Shown piece after piece: positions 56,822 to 64,000 of a DNA stretch of 64,000 nt. The DNA comes from Streptomyces sp. CC0208. Its GTDB lineage: Bacteria; Actinomycetota; Actinomycetes; Streptomycetales; Streptomycetaceae. The first letter of the stretch is position 1. Each line of letters starts with the position of its first letter. Below the pieces are notes generated by a model that was given only the letters and a program-made list of their open reading frames with translations, was not told the origin of the DNA and made no database searches. The stretch spans positions 620,001 through 684,000 of the forward strand of contig NZ_CP031969.1 in assembly GCF_003443735.1 (NCBI RefSeq), given 5' to 3'. The position numbers were made by a program, and so were the translations under genes.

Positions 56822-56999
56822 AGCCTCGCGCGGGGCGCCGGGCCCGACGCCGGAGGGGGCGCTTCGGTGACCGGCCGGCTCCCGGCGGCCGTGCACGTCC
56901 GGAAGTGAGCGAACTTTTCCGGGCCGTCCCGCATCGGAGCTTTGTGACAGGGCATGCGCGGTACGCGCGCGTGCGTGGATTCTCCGGGAGTGTGGAGAC

Positions 57000-57659
57000 A
57001 TGACGAACAGGTCCCTCGGTGTGCGGCGGGCGGCACTGCTCGCGAGTTCGGTCGCGATGCTCGGCCTGCTGGCGGGCTGCGGCGGCGACGGCACGGCGAG
57101 CGCCCCGCCCACGGAGTCCGGCACGGCGGCCTCCGCGACCGGCACCGCGACACCGTCCGACTCCGGCACGGGCAGCGGGGTGCCGACCGACGCGGTGAGC
57201 AACTCCCTCACCCCGTCCGCATCGCCCTCCCCCGCCGGTGGAACCCGCTGCCACACCTCCGAGCTGAGCGCCTCGGTGGGCCGCAACGACCCGGGCGCCG
57301 GTCAGGAGAACTTCCCGGTCGTGCTGACGAACGAGTCGAGCCGCACCTGCACCCTGCACGGCTACCCGGGCACCGCGTTCGTCGACGCGTCGGGCAAGCA
57401 GCTGGGCCCGGACCCCGAGCGCTCCGCCACCGAGCCGGAGACCGTGAAGCTGGCGCCGGGCCAGAGCGCCTGGGCCGGGCTGTCCTTCGCGAACCCGGAG
57501 GTCAGCGGGGCGGGCACGGCCACCCCTGCCGCCCTGCTGGTGACCCCGCCGGACGAGGAGGATCCGCTGAAGGTGACGTGGAAGGCCGGGAAGGTCCCGG
57601 TGTCCGGCAACGAGTCGTCGGTGCGGCTGATCCCCTTCAGTCCCGGCACCGGAGCCTGA
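57000..57659 (+). CDS. DUF4232 lipoprotein
   Basis: 219 residues from ATG 57000. The signal peptide ends in a lipobox LLAGC (Cys near residue 24), so it is anchored to the outer face of the membrane. A Ser/Thr/Gly/Ala-rich linker (about 26-82) leads to a DUF4232 domain (about 83-215: CHTSELSASVGRNDPGAGQ, FPVVLTNESSRTCTLHGYPG, VKLAPGQSAWAGLSF). The function of DUF4232 is unknown; it is common in actinobacterial cell-surface proteins. Confidence 0.88.
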   Translation: MTNRSLGVRRAALLASSVAMLGLLAGCGGDGTASAPPTESGTAASATGTATPSDSGTGSGVPTDAVSNSLTPSASPSPAGGTRCHTSELSASVGRNDPGAGQENFPVVLTNESSRTCTLHGYPGTAFVDASGKQLGPDPERSATEPETVKLAPGQSAWAGLSFANPEVSGAGTATPAALLVTPPDEEDPLKVTWKAGKVPVSGNESSVRLIPFSPGTGA

Positions 57660-57747
57660 TCGGCCGCGGTCGGGGTAGTGGCAGGTTTCTTACTTCCGTC
57701 TGGTTTCATGACCGGGCACGACCTGCTCACGTACCGAAGGACACGCC

Positions 57748-59004
57748 CTGAACGCCCCGCTCGCCGAAGCCCTGTCCGTCGCCCTGCTCGTCGCCGTCCT
57801 CGTCTGGGCGGTCCTGCGTCCCTTCGGCCTCCCGGAGGCAGTGGTCGCCGTCCCGGCGGCCGGGCTCGCGGTCGTGACCGGGGCGATCTCCCCGGAGCAC
57901 GCGTGGGCGGAGGCCGAACGCCTTGGACCGGTGGTCGGATTCCTGGCCGCGGTGCTGGTGCTCGCGCACTTCTGTGACGTCGAGGGGCTGTTCCAGGCCT
58001 GTGGCGCCTGGCTGGCGCGGCGGTCCGCCGGCTCCCCGGGGCGACTGCTGACCGGTGTGTTCGGACTGGCCTCGGTGATCACGGCGGTGCTGAGTCTGGA
58101 CGCCACCGTGGTGCTGCTGACGCCGGTGGTGCTGGTCACCGCCTCCCGGATGGGGGCCCGTGCGAAGCCGCACGTCTACGCGTGCGCGCATCTGTCGAAC
58201 ACGGCCTCGCTCCTGCTGCCCGTGTCGAACCTCACCAACCTGCTGGCCTTCGAGGCGAGCGGGGTGAGCTTCACCCGGTTCGCGCTGCTGATGACACTGC
58301 CCTGGCTGGCGGCGATCGCCGTCGAGTACGCGGTCTTCCAGCGCTTCTTCGCAACCGACCTCACCGTCGTGGACCACTCCCCCGAGCCGTCCGAGGAGCC
58401 CGCGCTGCCGCTGTTCGCCCTGATCACCGTCGGCTGCACACTGGCCGGGTTCGTGGTGGCCTCCGCGTTCGGCGTCGATCCCGCCTGGGTCGCCTGCGCG
58501 GGGGCACTCGTGCTGGCGGGCCGCGCTCTCGTCCGGAAGCAGGCCACCCCCGCCTCGGTGGTGCGGTCGGCGGCCCCGGCCTTCCTGGCGTTCGTGCTCG
58601 CCCTCGGCATCGTGGTGCGGGCGGTCGTCGACAACGGGCTCGCCGACGCCCTGGGCCATGTCCTGCCCGACGGCACGGGGCTCGTCGCCCTGCTGGGGAT
58701 CGCCGCGCTGGCCGCCGTCCTGGCGAACCTGATCAACAACCTGCCCGCGGTGCTGGTTCTGCTGCCGCTCACTGCCGCGGCCGGGCCCGGCGCGGTCCTC
58801 GCGGTACTGCTCGGGGTGAACATCGGCCCGAACCTGACCTATGCCGGGTCCCTGGCCACGCTGTTGTGGCGGCGCATCCTGCACCGCGACAACCACGAGG
58901 TCGGGCTCGGGGAGTTCACCCGGCTCGGCCTGCTGACCGTGCCGACCGCGCTCGCCGCCGCGGTGGTCGCCCTGTGGGGCTCGCTCCAGCTCGTCGGGGC
59001 CTGA
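57748..59004 (+). CDS. ArsB/NhaD-like SLC13-type permease
   Basis: 418 residues. The frame is open upstream only to a TGA at 57709 and offers no ATG, GTG or TTG before the conserved first membrane segment. CTG at 57748, with GAAGGA about eight bases upstream, is therefore the best start. About eleven hydrophobic segments follow; LSLDATVVLLTPVVL, ANLINNLPAVLVLLPL and LGVNIGPNLTYAGSLATLLWRR are signatures of the arsenite/Na+ (ArsB/NhaD) family. It may export an oxyanion or exchange sodium and protons. No ars operon is nearby, so the substrate is open. Confidence 0.82.
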   Translation: MNAPLAEALSVALLVAVLVWAVLRPFGLPEAVVAVPAAGLAVVTGAISPEHAWAEAERLGPVVGFLAAVLVLAHFCDVEGLFQACGAWLARRSAGSPGRLLTGVFGLASVITAVLSLDATVVLLTPVVLVTASRMGARAKPHVYACAHLSNTASLLLPVSNLTNLLAFEASGVSFTRFALLMTLPWLAAIAVEYAVFQRFFATDLTVVDHSPEPSEEPALPLFALITVGCTLAGFVVASAFGVDPAWVACAGALVLAGRALVRKQATPASVVRSAAPAFLAFVLALGIVVRAVVDNGLADALGHVLPDGTGLVALLGIAALAAVLANLINNLPAVLVLLPLTAAAGPGAVLAVLLGVNIGPNLTYAGSLATLLWRRILHRDNHEVGLGEFTRLGLLTVPTALAAAVVALWGSLQLVGA

Positions 59005-59010
59005 GCGGGG

Positions 59011-60927
59011 TCAGCGCCTGCCTCCGTAGCCGCCGCCGTAGCCGGGGCCACCGGGATAGCCGGGGCCGCCGGGATAGCCGTACCCGCCGCCGGGTCCGCC
59101 GTTCTGGCCGCCCCAGTTGCAGTAGTACGGGTTGGTGGCGCAGGTGTCGCCGGGGGGCGCGCTGCTCGACGGTGTCGGCGTGGCCGTCGGTGGGGCGGAC
59201 GCCTTCGGGGTCGGCGGGGTCGTCCCGGAGGGCGCGGGGGCGGACTTCGGGGTCGGTGTGGGACTGCTGTCCGCGTCCCAGTTGACCGCTTCCATCTGGG
59301 GGTCGGGCTTCGAGGTGTCGAACACCCAGCGCTGGGCGGGGCCGTCGTCGCGGTTCTTCAGGACCAGCGCGCCGGATCCGTCGGTGGCGGCCGGGGTCAG
59401 GGCGAGGTCCTGGTCCCAGCGCGGTACGAGGGTGCCCTGGAGGGTGAAGTCGTAGCGGATGTTCTTGGCGTCGGGCGCGGTGGCATCCGTACAGGTCGCG
59501 AGCCGCACCGAGAAGCCGAGGTGGGAGTCCAGGCACAGGTCGGGGTCGGCGGCGCTGCGCAGGAGTCCGTCGGTCTCGTACGTCCACTGCTGGCCCTCGG
59601 CCGCGGAGCACTCGGCGAGTTCGGTCTCGGCGCCCTGGGCGATCTTCTTGCCGACGACGCCGACACACAGCCCGGACTCGACGTTGTGCAGGCGGCCGCG
59701 CAGGTCGCCCTGGCGCGCCTCGCCCGCCCCGGCCCGGGACGGGTCCGTGGTCGAGGAGGCCGTGTCCGAGCCCGGCGCCTCGGAGGGGGTTGCCTCGGCC
59801 GGGCCGCTGCCGTCCGAGTGGAACGAGGACCACATGACCAGGGGGAGGACCACGAGCCCGCTCACCGTCAGGACAGCCGCGGTGAGGTTGCGGCGGGAGG
59901 TGCGGCGGGCGGCCTGTTGTGCCGAGCGGCGGGCGGCGGAGCGGGTACGGGCGCGGGGGCCGGGGGCTGCGTCGGCGGGTCCGGAGGCGGCCGCGCCCTG
60001 GCCCGGGGCGGGGAAGGGCATCGGCGCACCGAAGGCCTCGGCCACGAACGGCCTTTCCGGCGCGTGCTGTCGGGCCTCGCGCGCGGCTCCCGCGTCGTCG
60101 ACGCTCAGCCGTGCCTGCACGTAAGCGGCGGCACCCCAGCCGAGTACGGCCTCGGCGAGGGCGAGGCCGAGCTGCCCGTTGAACTGGTGCAGTTGGTCGG
60201 CGGTGTGCAGGCAGTGCCGGCACCGCTCCAGGTGCTCGCGCAGATCGGGGTCGAGCTCGACACCGCCGCGCCGGTAGGTCACGTCGAGCAGCCGCAGATA
60301 GTGCCGGCACTCCTGCTCGGGGGCGAGTTCGCGGTGGACCTGGAGGCACTCCTCGCGCAACCGCTCGCGGGCCCGGCCGAGTTCGACGCGGGCGTCCTCC
60401 TCGTCCAGGCCGAGGAGGGCCGCGGGGACGCCGATCGGCTCGGCCTCGACCTCGGTGTGCCACAGCAGGCAGCGCGCGGACTGCTGCAGGCGCTGGAAGG
60501 CACCGGACAGCAGACGCCGCTCGGCAGGGGGCAGCAGGCGGGCCGCGGCTCTGTCGCCGCCCGCCTCGGTTCTCAGCTCGGGGTGGAGCATCTCCCGCCG
60601 GCCGTCGGAGTCCCACTCGGCCGCGATCCGGCGGACGGTGACGAGCAGATGGGGCCGCCACGCTGCGGTCGGCCCGGCGTGCCGCAGGGATTCGCCGAAG
60701 AGGCGGGTGAACGCTGCCGTGGTGAGCATGCCCGCGGGCCGGGGACCGTCGGTGCACAGCCGCGCGTAGGCGAAGGCGGCTTCCCAGTGCCGGTCGAGAA
60801 GTTCACCGACGGGCTGCAGGGCCGGCGTCGTGCCGCTCCACTTCTTGAGCTCTGCGCTCAGCTGCTCGTCCGTGACGTCGTACGGGCGAACCGGAGACGG
60901 GGAATTCGACAGTCCTGCGTCATTCAC
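59011..60927 (-). CDS. Sigma-like/zinc-finger/lectin membrane protein, paralogue of 42492-44108
   Basis: 638 residues. GTG at 60927 is chosen because GGAGGAA lies eight bases upstream; longer starts at 60972 and 60951 have no site. The N-terminal half resembles an ECF sigma factor (ARCLLWHTEVEAEPIGVPA, ARVELGRARERLREEC), followed by the zinc-binding HLERCRHC, the shared AVLGWGA and one membrane segment (about 345-365, LTAAVLTVSGLVVLPLVMW). A ricin-type trefoil (about 395-535) and a Pro/Ser/Thr tail ending in Gly/Tyr/Pro repeats (GYPGGPGYPGGPGYGG) lie outside. The sigma-like block is nearly identical to the paralogue. Its stop lies close to the permease end in convergent orientation. Confidence 0.8.
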   Translation of the reverse strand: MNDAGLSNSPSPVRPYDVTDEQLSAELKKWSGTTPALQPVGELLDRHWEAAFAYARLCTDGPRPAGMLTTAAFTRLFGESLRHAGPTAAWRPHLLVTVRRIAAEWDSDGRREMLHPELRTEAGGDRAAARLLPPAERRLLSGAFQRLQQSARCLLWHTEVEAEPIGVPAALLGLDEEDARVELGRARERLREECLQVHRELAPEQECRHYLRLLDVTYRRGGVELDPDLREHLERCRHCLHTADQLHQFNGQLGLALAEAVLGWGAAAYVQARLSVDDAGAAREARQHAPERPFVAEAFGAPMPFPAPGQGAAASGPADAAPGPRARTRSAARRSAQQAARRTSRRNLTAAVLTVSGLVVLPLVMWSSFHSDGSGPAEATPSEAPGSDTASSTTDPSRAGAGEARQGDLRGRLHNVESGLCVGVVGKKIAQGAETELAECSAAEGQQWTYETDGLLRSAADPDLCLDSHLGFSVRLATCTDATAPDAKNIRYDFTLQGTLVPRWDQDLALTPAATDGSGALVLKNRDDGPAQRWVFDTSKPDPQMEAVNWDADSSPTPTPKSAPAPSGTTPPTPKASAPPTATPTPSSSAPPGDTCATNPYYCNWGGQNGGPGGGYGYPGGPGYPGGPGYGGGYGGRR

Positions 60928-61302
60928 GACGGCATTTCCTCCCGAGGGCATGCTGCGTTGCTTAAAGTCCATACCAATGGGTGCGTCCGCCTGGGACAGC
61001 TCTTTTGAAGCATGAAGGGCGTACGGAGGGGGTCATGAGCACACAGGGGAGATATCCATTGTCTGTGCGCTGACAAGGCACACCTTTGCACAGGTCAGGG
61101 ACGCCCAACAAGTGATCCCACCGTTTTGCACGTCCCGCCCGCCCGCTATAGATAGACAATTCGTCAACACCGACGGCTCGACGATTGCCGCTCTCCTGAT
61201 TGCGTAAAGGGAAACGGGATTCAGTCAACTCATCGAAGAGTTCCAGCCAACCATTGAACATCCACTACACAGCGCATCCGGCCCGCACCACTGGCTCATG
61301 CC
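60928..61302. other. Upstream region of the lectin paralogue
   Basis: 375 bases without a supported gene. It holds the shared 32-bp element (61081-61112), ATAGATAG (61148-61155) and a less GC-rich stretch to the AraC gene end. Confidence 0.6.
61081..61112 (-). promoter_or_regulatory. 32-bp element shared with 44287-44318
   Basis: 26 of 32 bases match the block before the paralogous gene, same orientation, about 155 bases upstream of the start. ATAGATAG follows at 61148-61155, as it does at 44346-44353. Confidence 0.6.
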
Positions 61303-62223
61303 TCAACCATTGAGCCGGCCGGCGCGGTAGGCCCCGGGCGGTGTCCCGTAGCGGTCACGGAAGACGCGGTTGAAATGGAAGGGGCTGGCGAAACCCGAGG
61401 CGGCGGCGACGCGTTCCACGGACAGGTCGGTTCTTTCCAGCAGCCGGGCCGCGTGATGCAGGCGTGCCTCCCGCAGTGCCCGCATGGGCGAGCGGCTCAC
61501 CTGCTGGGTGAAGAGGTGGGCGAACCGGGACGGGGACAGCGACACCTCGACGGCGAGCGACCGGACCGTGTGCGGGGCGCCGGGGTCCGCCGCGATCAGC
61601 TCCTGGGCGCGCTGAACCCGGTGGTCGACGCCGGTTGGGATCCGGGTCCCGCGCGCGGCGCCGGCGGTGAGCAGGACGACCTCCTCGAGTGCGCCCAGGG
61701 CGAGTTCGCGGGCGGTGGTGCCATGGGCCACCGCGACGGCGACCCGGTCGTCGGGCGGGGCGGTGTCGGGCGGGGTGCCGGTTCCGGTCCAGCGGGCGTC
61801 GGCGAGCATCCGGCGAAAGGCCGCCTCGATGCGGACGTGCGGGCCGCCGTCCCCGGGGTCCGGGGTGACGACATACAGGCCGTCCCCCCTGCCGTGCGGC
61901 CCCAGCCAGGCGGTCCAGGACGGTCTGGCTCCGCAGTGCGCCCACCAGAACTCCCAGTGGTCGGCGCCCTGTTGGACGCCGTAGCGATGCGGGGTGCCGG
62001 GGGCGAGCACCACCAGGTCCCCGGCGCCGGCCCCGGTCTCGGCGCGTCCTTGGCGCAGGGCGCCCCGGCCGCCCACCGTCCAGGTGAACAGCCAGCTGTC
62101 GGCGCCGCGCGGCCGCTGGACGGCGTAGCCCGGGAGTTCGTCGTACCGGCCGACGACCACGAGGCCCGGTGGTGGGCCGGGGTCGCCGGACGCAGCGGTC
62201 CCGGGCAATCCGTCGGCGGTCAC
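61303..62223 (-). CDS. AraC-family transcriptional regulator
   Basis: 306 residues from GTG 62223, six bases after GGAGG. The N-terminal half is a cupin-like ligand domain (WLFTWTVGGRGALRQGRAET, DLVVLAPGTPHRYGV). The C-terminal 100 residues hold two HTH motifs, TVRSLAVEVSLSPSRFAHLF and VERVAAASGFASPFHFNRVF, with the family ending RDRYGTPPGAYR. It is divergent from the PhyH dioxygenase gene, with about 80 bases between starts, and most likely controls it in response to a small molecule. AraC/cupin regulators next to PhyH genes are common in actinobacteria. Confidence 0.92.
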   Translation of the reverse strand: MTADGLPGTAASGDPGPPPGLVVVGRYDELPGYAVQRPRGADSWLFTWTVGGRGALRQGRAETGAGAGDLVVLAPGTPHRYGVQQGADHWEFWWAHCGARPSWTAWLGPHGRGDGLYVVTPDPGDGGPHVRIEAAFRRMLADARWTGTGTPPDTAPPDDRVAVAVAHGTTARELALGALEEVVLLTAGAARGTRIPTGVDHRVQRAQELIAADPGAPHTVRSLAVEVSLSPSRFAHLFTQQVSRSPMRALREARLHHAARLLERTDLSVERVAAASGFASPFHFNRVFRDRYGTPPGAYRAGRLNG

Positions 62224-62302
62224 GGGCATCCTCCCCACACGGGCTGCGGCCTAGCGTGACGAGTGGAACACATCCGACCAGGGACGACCAGGGAGTGACC
62301 GC

Positions 62303-63103
62303 ATGACCGTCACGGGCATCGAGACAGGGCTTCGGCAGTTCCAGGAGGACGGCTTCATGGTCGTCCGCGGGCTGTTCGCACGCGACGAGATCGACCGGCT
62401 GTGCGGGGAGTTCACGGCACTGCACGCGGGCGGGCCGGTGCCGGGGCACTTCGAGCCGGGTGCGCCGAGCGGGTCGACGGACCCGCTGCGCAGGTATCCG
62501 CGCGTGATGCAGCCGCACGAGATCAACGAGCTGGCGCTGCGGTTCCTGCTGGACGCCCGGCTGCGGCAGGTGCTGGAGACGCTGCTCGGGGAGGAGGTGC
62601 TGGCGGCACAGAGCATGTTCTACTTCAAGCCGCCGGGGGCGCGGGGACAGGCGCTGCACCAGGACAACTTCTATCTGCGGGTCGAGCCTGGCACGTGTGT
62701 CGCGGCCTGGGTGGCCTGCGACGAGATCGACCGGGACAACGGCGGCCTCGAGGTCGTCCCGGGCACGCACCGGATGGACCTGTTCTGCCCCGAACTCGCG
62801 GACTCGGAGGTGTCGTTCGCGCGGGAGTACGTGGCACCGCCGCCGGGGCTCACCGCGGTTCCCGTCGACATGGCGCCCGGAGACGTCCTGTTCTTCAACG
62901 GCAGCCTGGTGCACGGGTCGCAGCCGAACCGTACGGCCGGGCGGTTCCGGCGGTCGTTCATCGGGCACTACGTGGGAGCTTCCACCGAGCGGATCGGGCA
63001 CTACTACCGGACGTTGTCGATGAGCGGTGCGCGGGTGCCGTTGCCGGAGAGCGAGGGGGCGGGTCCGTGCGGCACGGAGTTCGCACCGCACGGACCGCAC
63101 TAG
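62303..63103 (+). CDS. Phytanoyl-CoA dioxygenase (PhyH) family oxygenase
   Basis: 266 residues from ATG 62303 with GGGAG upstream. Iron ligands are the HxD pair in LHQDNFYLRVEPG and the distal histidine in LVHGSQPNRTAGRFRRSF, which also gives the 2-oxoglutarate arginine. The conserved VPGTHRMDLF and PGDVLFFNGSLVHG are typical of PhyH enzymes, non-haem Fe(II)/2OG hydroxylases of lipids or secondary metabolites. It is divergent from the AraC gene and probably its target. Confidence 0.9.
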   Translation: MTVTGIETGLRQFQEDGFMVVRGLFARDEIDRLCGEFTALHAGGPVPGHFEPGAPSGSTDPLRRYPRVMQPHEINELALRFLLDARLRQVLETLLGEEVLAAQSMFYFKPPGARGQALHQDNFYLRVEPGTCVAAWVACDEIDRDNGGLEVVPGTHRMDLFCPELADSEVSFAREYVAPPPGLTAVPVDMAPGDVLFFNGSLVHGSQPNRTAGRFRRSFIGHYVGASTERIGHYYRTLSMSGARVPLPESEGAGPCGTEFAPHGPH

Positions 63104-63325
63104 GGCTCTGTTTCGGAAGTGGTCTGTGACCTGAGGTTTCGGCATGCTTCGGGGTCGTGGGAGAGGCGGCGTGTGGTCGTCCGGCGCGGAATCTGCGACG
63201 GCAGGTCGACGGGATCCGGTGTGTGGGACCAGGTCCTGAACGCGTTGCGCGACTCGATCGGTACACCGGACACCAACCCGTCGACCTACTACACGATCAA
63301 GCGAAAACCCCGGCCGTGACCGGAC
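63104..63325. mobile_element. Possible remnant of an IS5-type transposase gene
   Basis: Two short stretches in different plus-strand frames resemble IS5-family transposase N termini: RRQVDGIR near 63195-63220 and GVWDQVLNALRDS near 63218-63255, which are normally about 30 residues apart. The block starts with GGGCTCTGTTTCGGAAG, reminiscent of an IS end. No intact ORF or matching right end is seen. The assignment is tentative. Confidence 0.3.
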
Positions 63326-64000
63326 TCAGCCGTGACCGACGATGGGGCGGGCCGTGTACGGGGCCTCCAGTTCCTCGATCTCCTTGTCGCTGAGCTCCAG
63401 TTCGACGGCCGCCACCGCGTCCTCGATGTGGTGCGGCTTGCCCGCGCCCACGATCGGAGCCGCCACCGTGTCCTGGGCCAGCAGCCACGCCAGGGCCACC
63501 TGGGCGCGCGGGACGCCCCGCTCGCCGGCGATGCGGGACACGGCCTCGACGATGGTGCGGTCACCCTCCTGGTAGAGGCGGCTGCCGAAGTCGTCGGTGG
63601 AGCTGCGGTCGGTGACCGTGCCCCAGTCCCGGGTCAGGCGGCCGCGGGCCAGCGGGCTCCACGGCAGGGCGCTCACACCCTGGTCGGCGCAGAGCGGCAG
63701 CATCTCGCGCTCCTCCTCGCGGTAGAGGAGGTTGTAGTGGTTCTGCATGGACACGAACCTGGTCCAGCCGTGCCGCTCGGCCGTGTACTGCATCTTGGAG
63801 AACTGCCAGGCGTACATCGAACTCGCGCCGAGATAGCGCACCTTGCCGGCCTTCACCAGGTCGTGCAGCGCCTCCATCGTCTCCTCGACCGGAGTGTGCG
63901 GGTCGAAGCGGTGGATCTGGTACAGGTCGACGTAGTCGGTGCCGAGGCGCCTGAGGCTGTGGTCGATCTCCGTCATGATCGCCTTGCGGGACAGCCCGGC
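63326..64000 (-). CDS. Aldo/keto reductase, C-terminal part
   Basis: 225 residues are visible; the frame is open to the window edge ([16 protein letters not shown]), so the start lies beyond. The fragment holds [61 protein letters not shown] and the NADPH-binding [10 protein letters not shown] and [13 protein letters not shown]. The catalytic Asp, Tyr and Lys lie in the missing N-terminal part; the active-site histidine is in YQIHRFDP. It reduces aldehydes or ketones with NADPH, YajO/PaaL-like group. Confidence 0.9.
   Translation of the reverse strand, partial: AGLSRKAIMTEIDHSLRRLGTDYVDLYQIHRFDPHTPVEETMEALHDLVKAGKVRYLGASSMYAWQFSKMQYTAERHGWTRFVSMQNHYNLLYREEEREMLPLCADQGVSALPWSPLARGRLTRDWGTVTDRSSTDDFGSRLYQEGDRTIVEAVSRIAGERGVPRAQVALAWLLAQDTVAAPIVGAGKPHHIEDAVAAVELELSDKEIEELEAPYTARPIVGHG

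Noticed and set aside
1..64000. tRNA, rRNA or integrase/attachment sites
   Set aside because: I looked for tRNA-like T-arm sequences, rRNA segments and integrase motifs on both strands and saw none; a tRNA search program would be needed for certainty.

Overview
The window is high-GC DNA with codon use, gene content and start codons (many GTG, one TTG, one probable CTG) typical of a Streptomyces chromosome. The diagnostic locus is a complete SapB/AmfS-type morphogen cluster (ramC-ramS-ramA-ramB with a convergent ramR). Other Streptomyces hallmarks are a subtilisin-inhibitor protein, three SpoIIE-type phosphatases, a CebR-like operator in front of a GH9 cellulase and a few TTA (bldA) codons in regulatory genes. 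No rRNA, tRNA or CRISPR array was recognised.

Layout. 1-7.3 kb: the end of a beta-propeller protein, a secreted GH5 glycosidase, a TetM/Otr(A)-family ribosomal-protection GTPase, a broken CoxE-like gene fused in order to an intact XdhC/CoxI gene, and a small phosphoesterase. 7.6-11.4 kb: a family 2 glycosyltransferase, a methyltransferase and a decayed nucleotidyltransferase (RmlA-like), probably the remains of a cell-surface polymer locus. 11.6-24.2 kb: a CBS protein, a PAS/GAF/SpoIIE/HATPase protein, the ram cluster and a second SpoIIE phosphatase. 24.4-26.5 kb: a streptogrisin-like protease with a repetitive C-terminal tail and a hotdog thioesterase. 26.9-33.2 kb: an NHLP-type peptide export cassette, made of a 71-residue double-glycine precursor without cysteine, an HlyD-like adaptor, a C39-peptidase ABC transporter and a second ABC transporter.

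33.2-42.4 kb: an SRPBCC protein beside an ArsR remnant, a DHA2 efflux pump behind twin inverted repeats, a Ppx/GppA enzyme, a three-gene unit (haem-oxygenase-like iron protein, HemK2-like methyltransferase, CDGSH protein), an SSI protease inhibitor, a conserved unknown, an alpha/beta hydrolase and an FMN alpha-hydroxyacid oxidase. 42.5-48.7 kb: a membrane protein joining a sigma-like region, a zinc-finger motif and a ricin lectin; a degenerate Fic/Doc toxin with a ribbon-helix-helix antitoxin; a 2OG-Fe(II) oxygenase; and an ECF41 sigma factor translationally coupled to an orphan QcrB-like cytochrome b. 48.7-64 kb: GH9 cellulase, GH2 beta-galactosidase, a third SpoIIE protein, a DUF4232 lipoprotein, an ArsB/NhaD-like permease, a paralogue of the sigma/zinc-finger/lectin protein, an AraC regulator divergent from a PhyH dioxygenase, a possible IS remnant and an aldo/keto reductase that runs off the end.

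Most interesting points: the NHLP cassette with a cysteine-free, internally duplicated peptide and no modifying enzyme; ramR with two TTA codons, one of which is antisense to the ramB stop codon; the two sigma/zinc-finger/TM/lectin paralogues sharing a 32-bp upstream element; and the ECF41-cytochrome b pair. All family assignments were made by reading sequence motifs; no database search was run.
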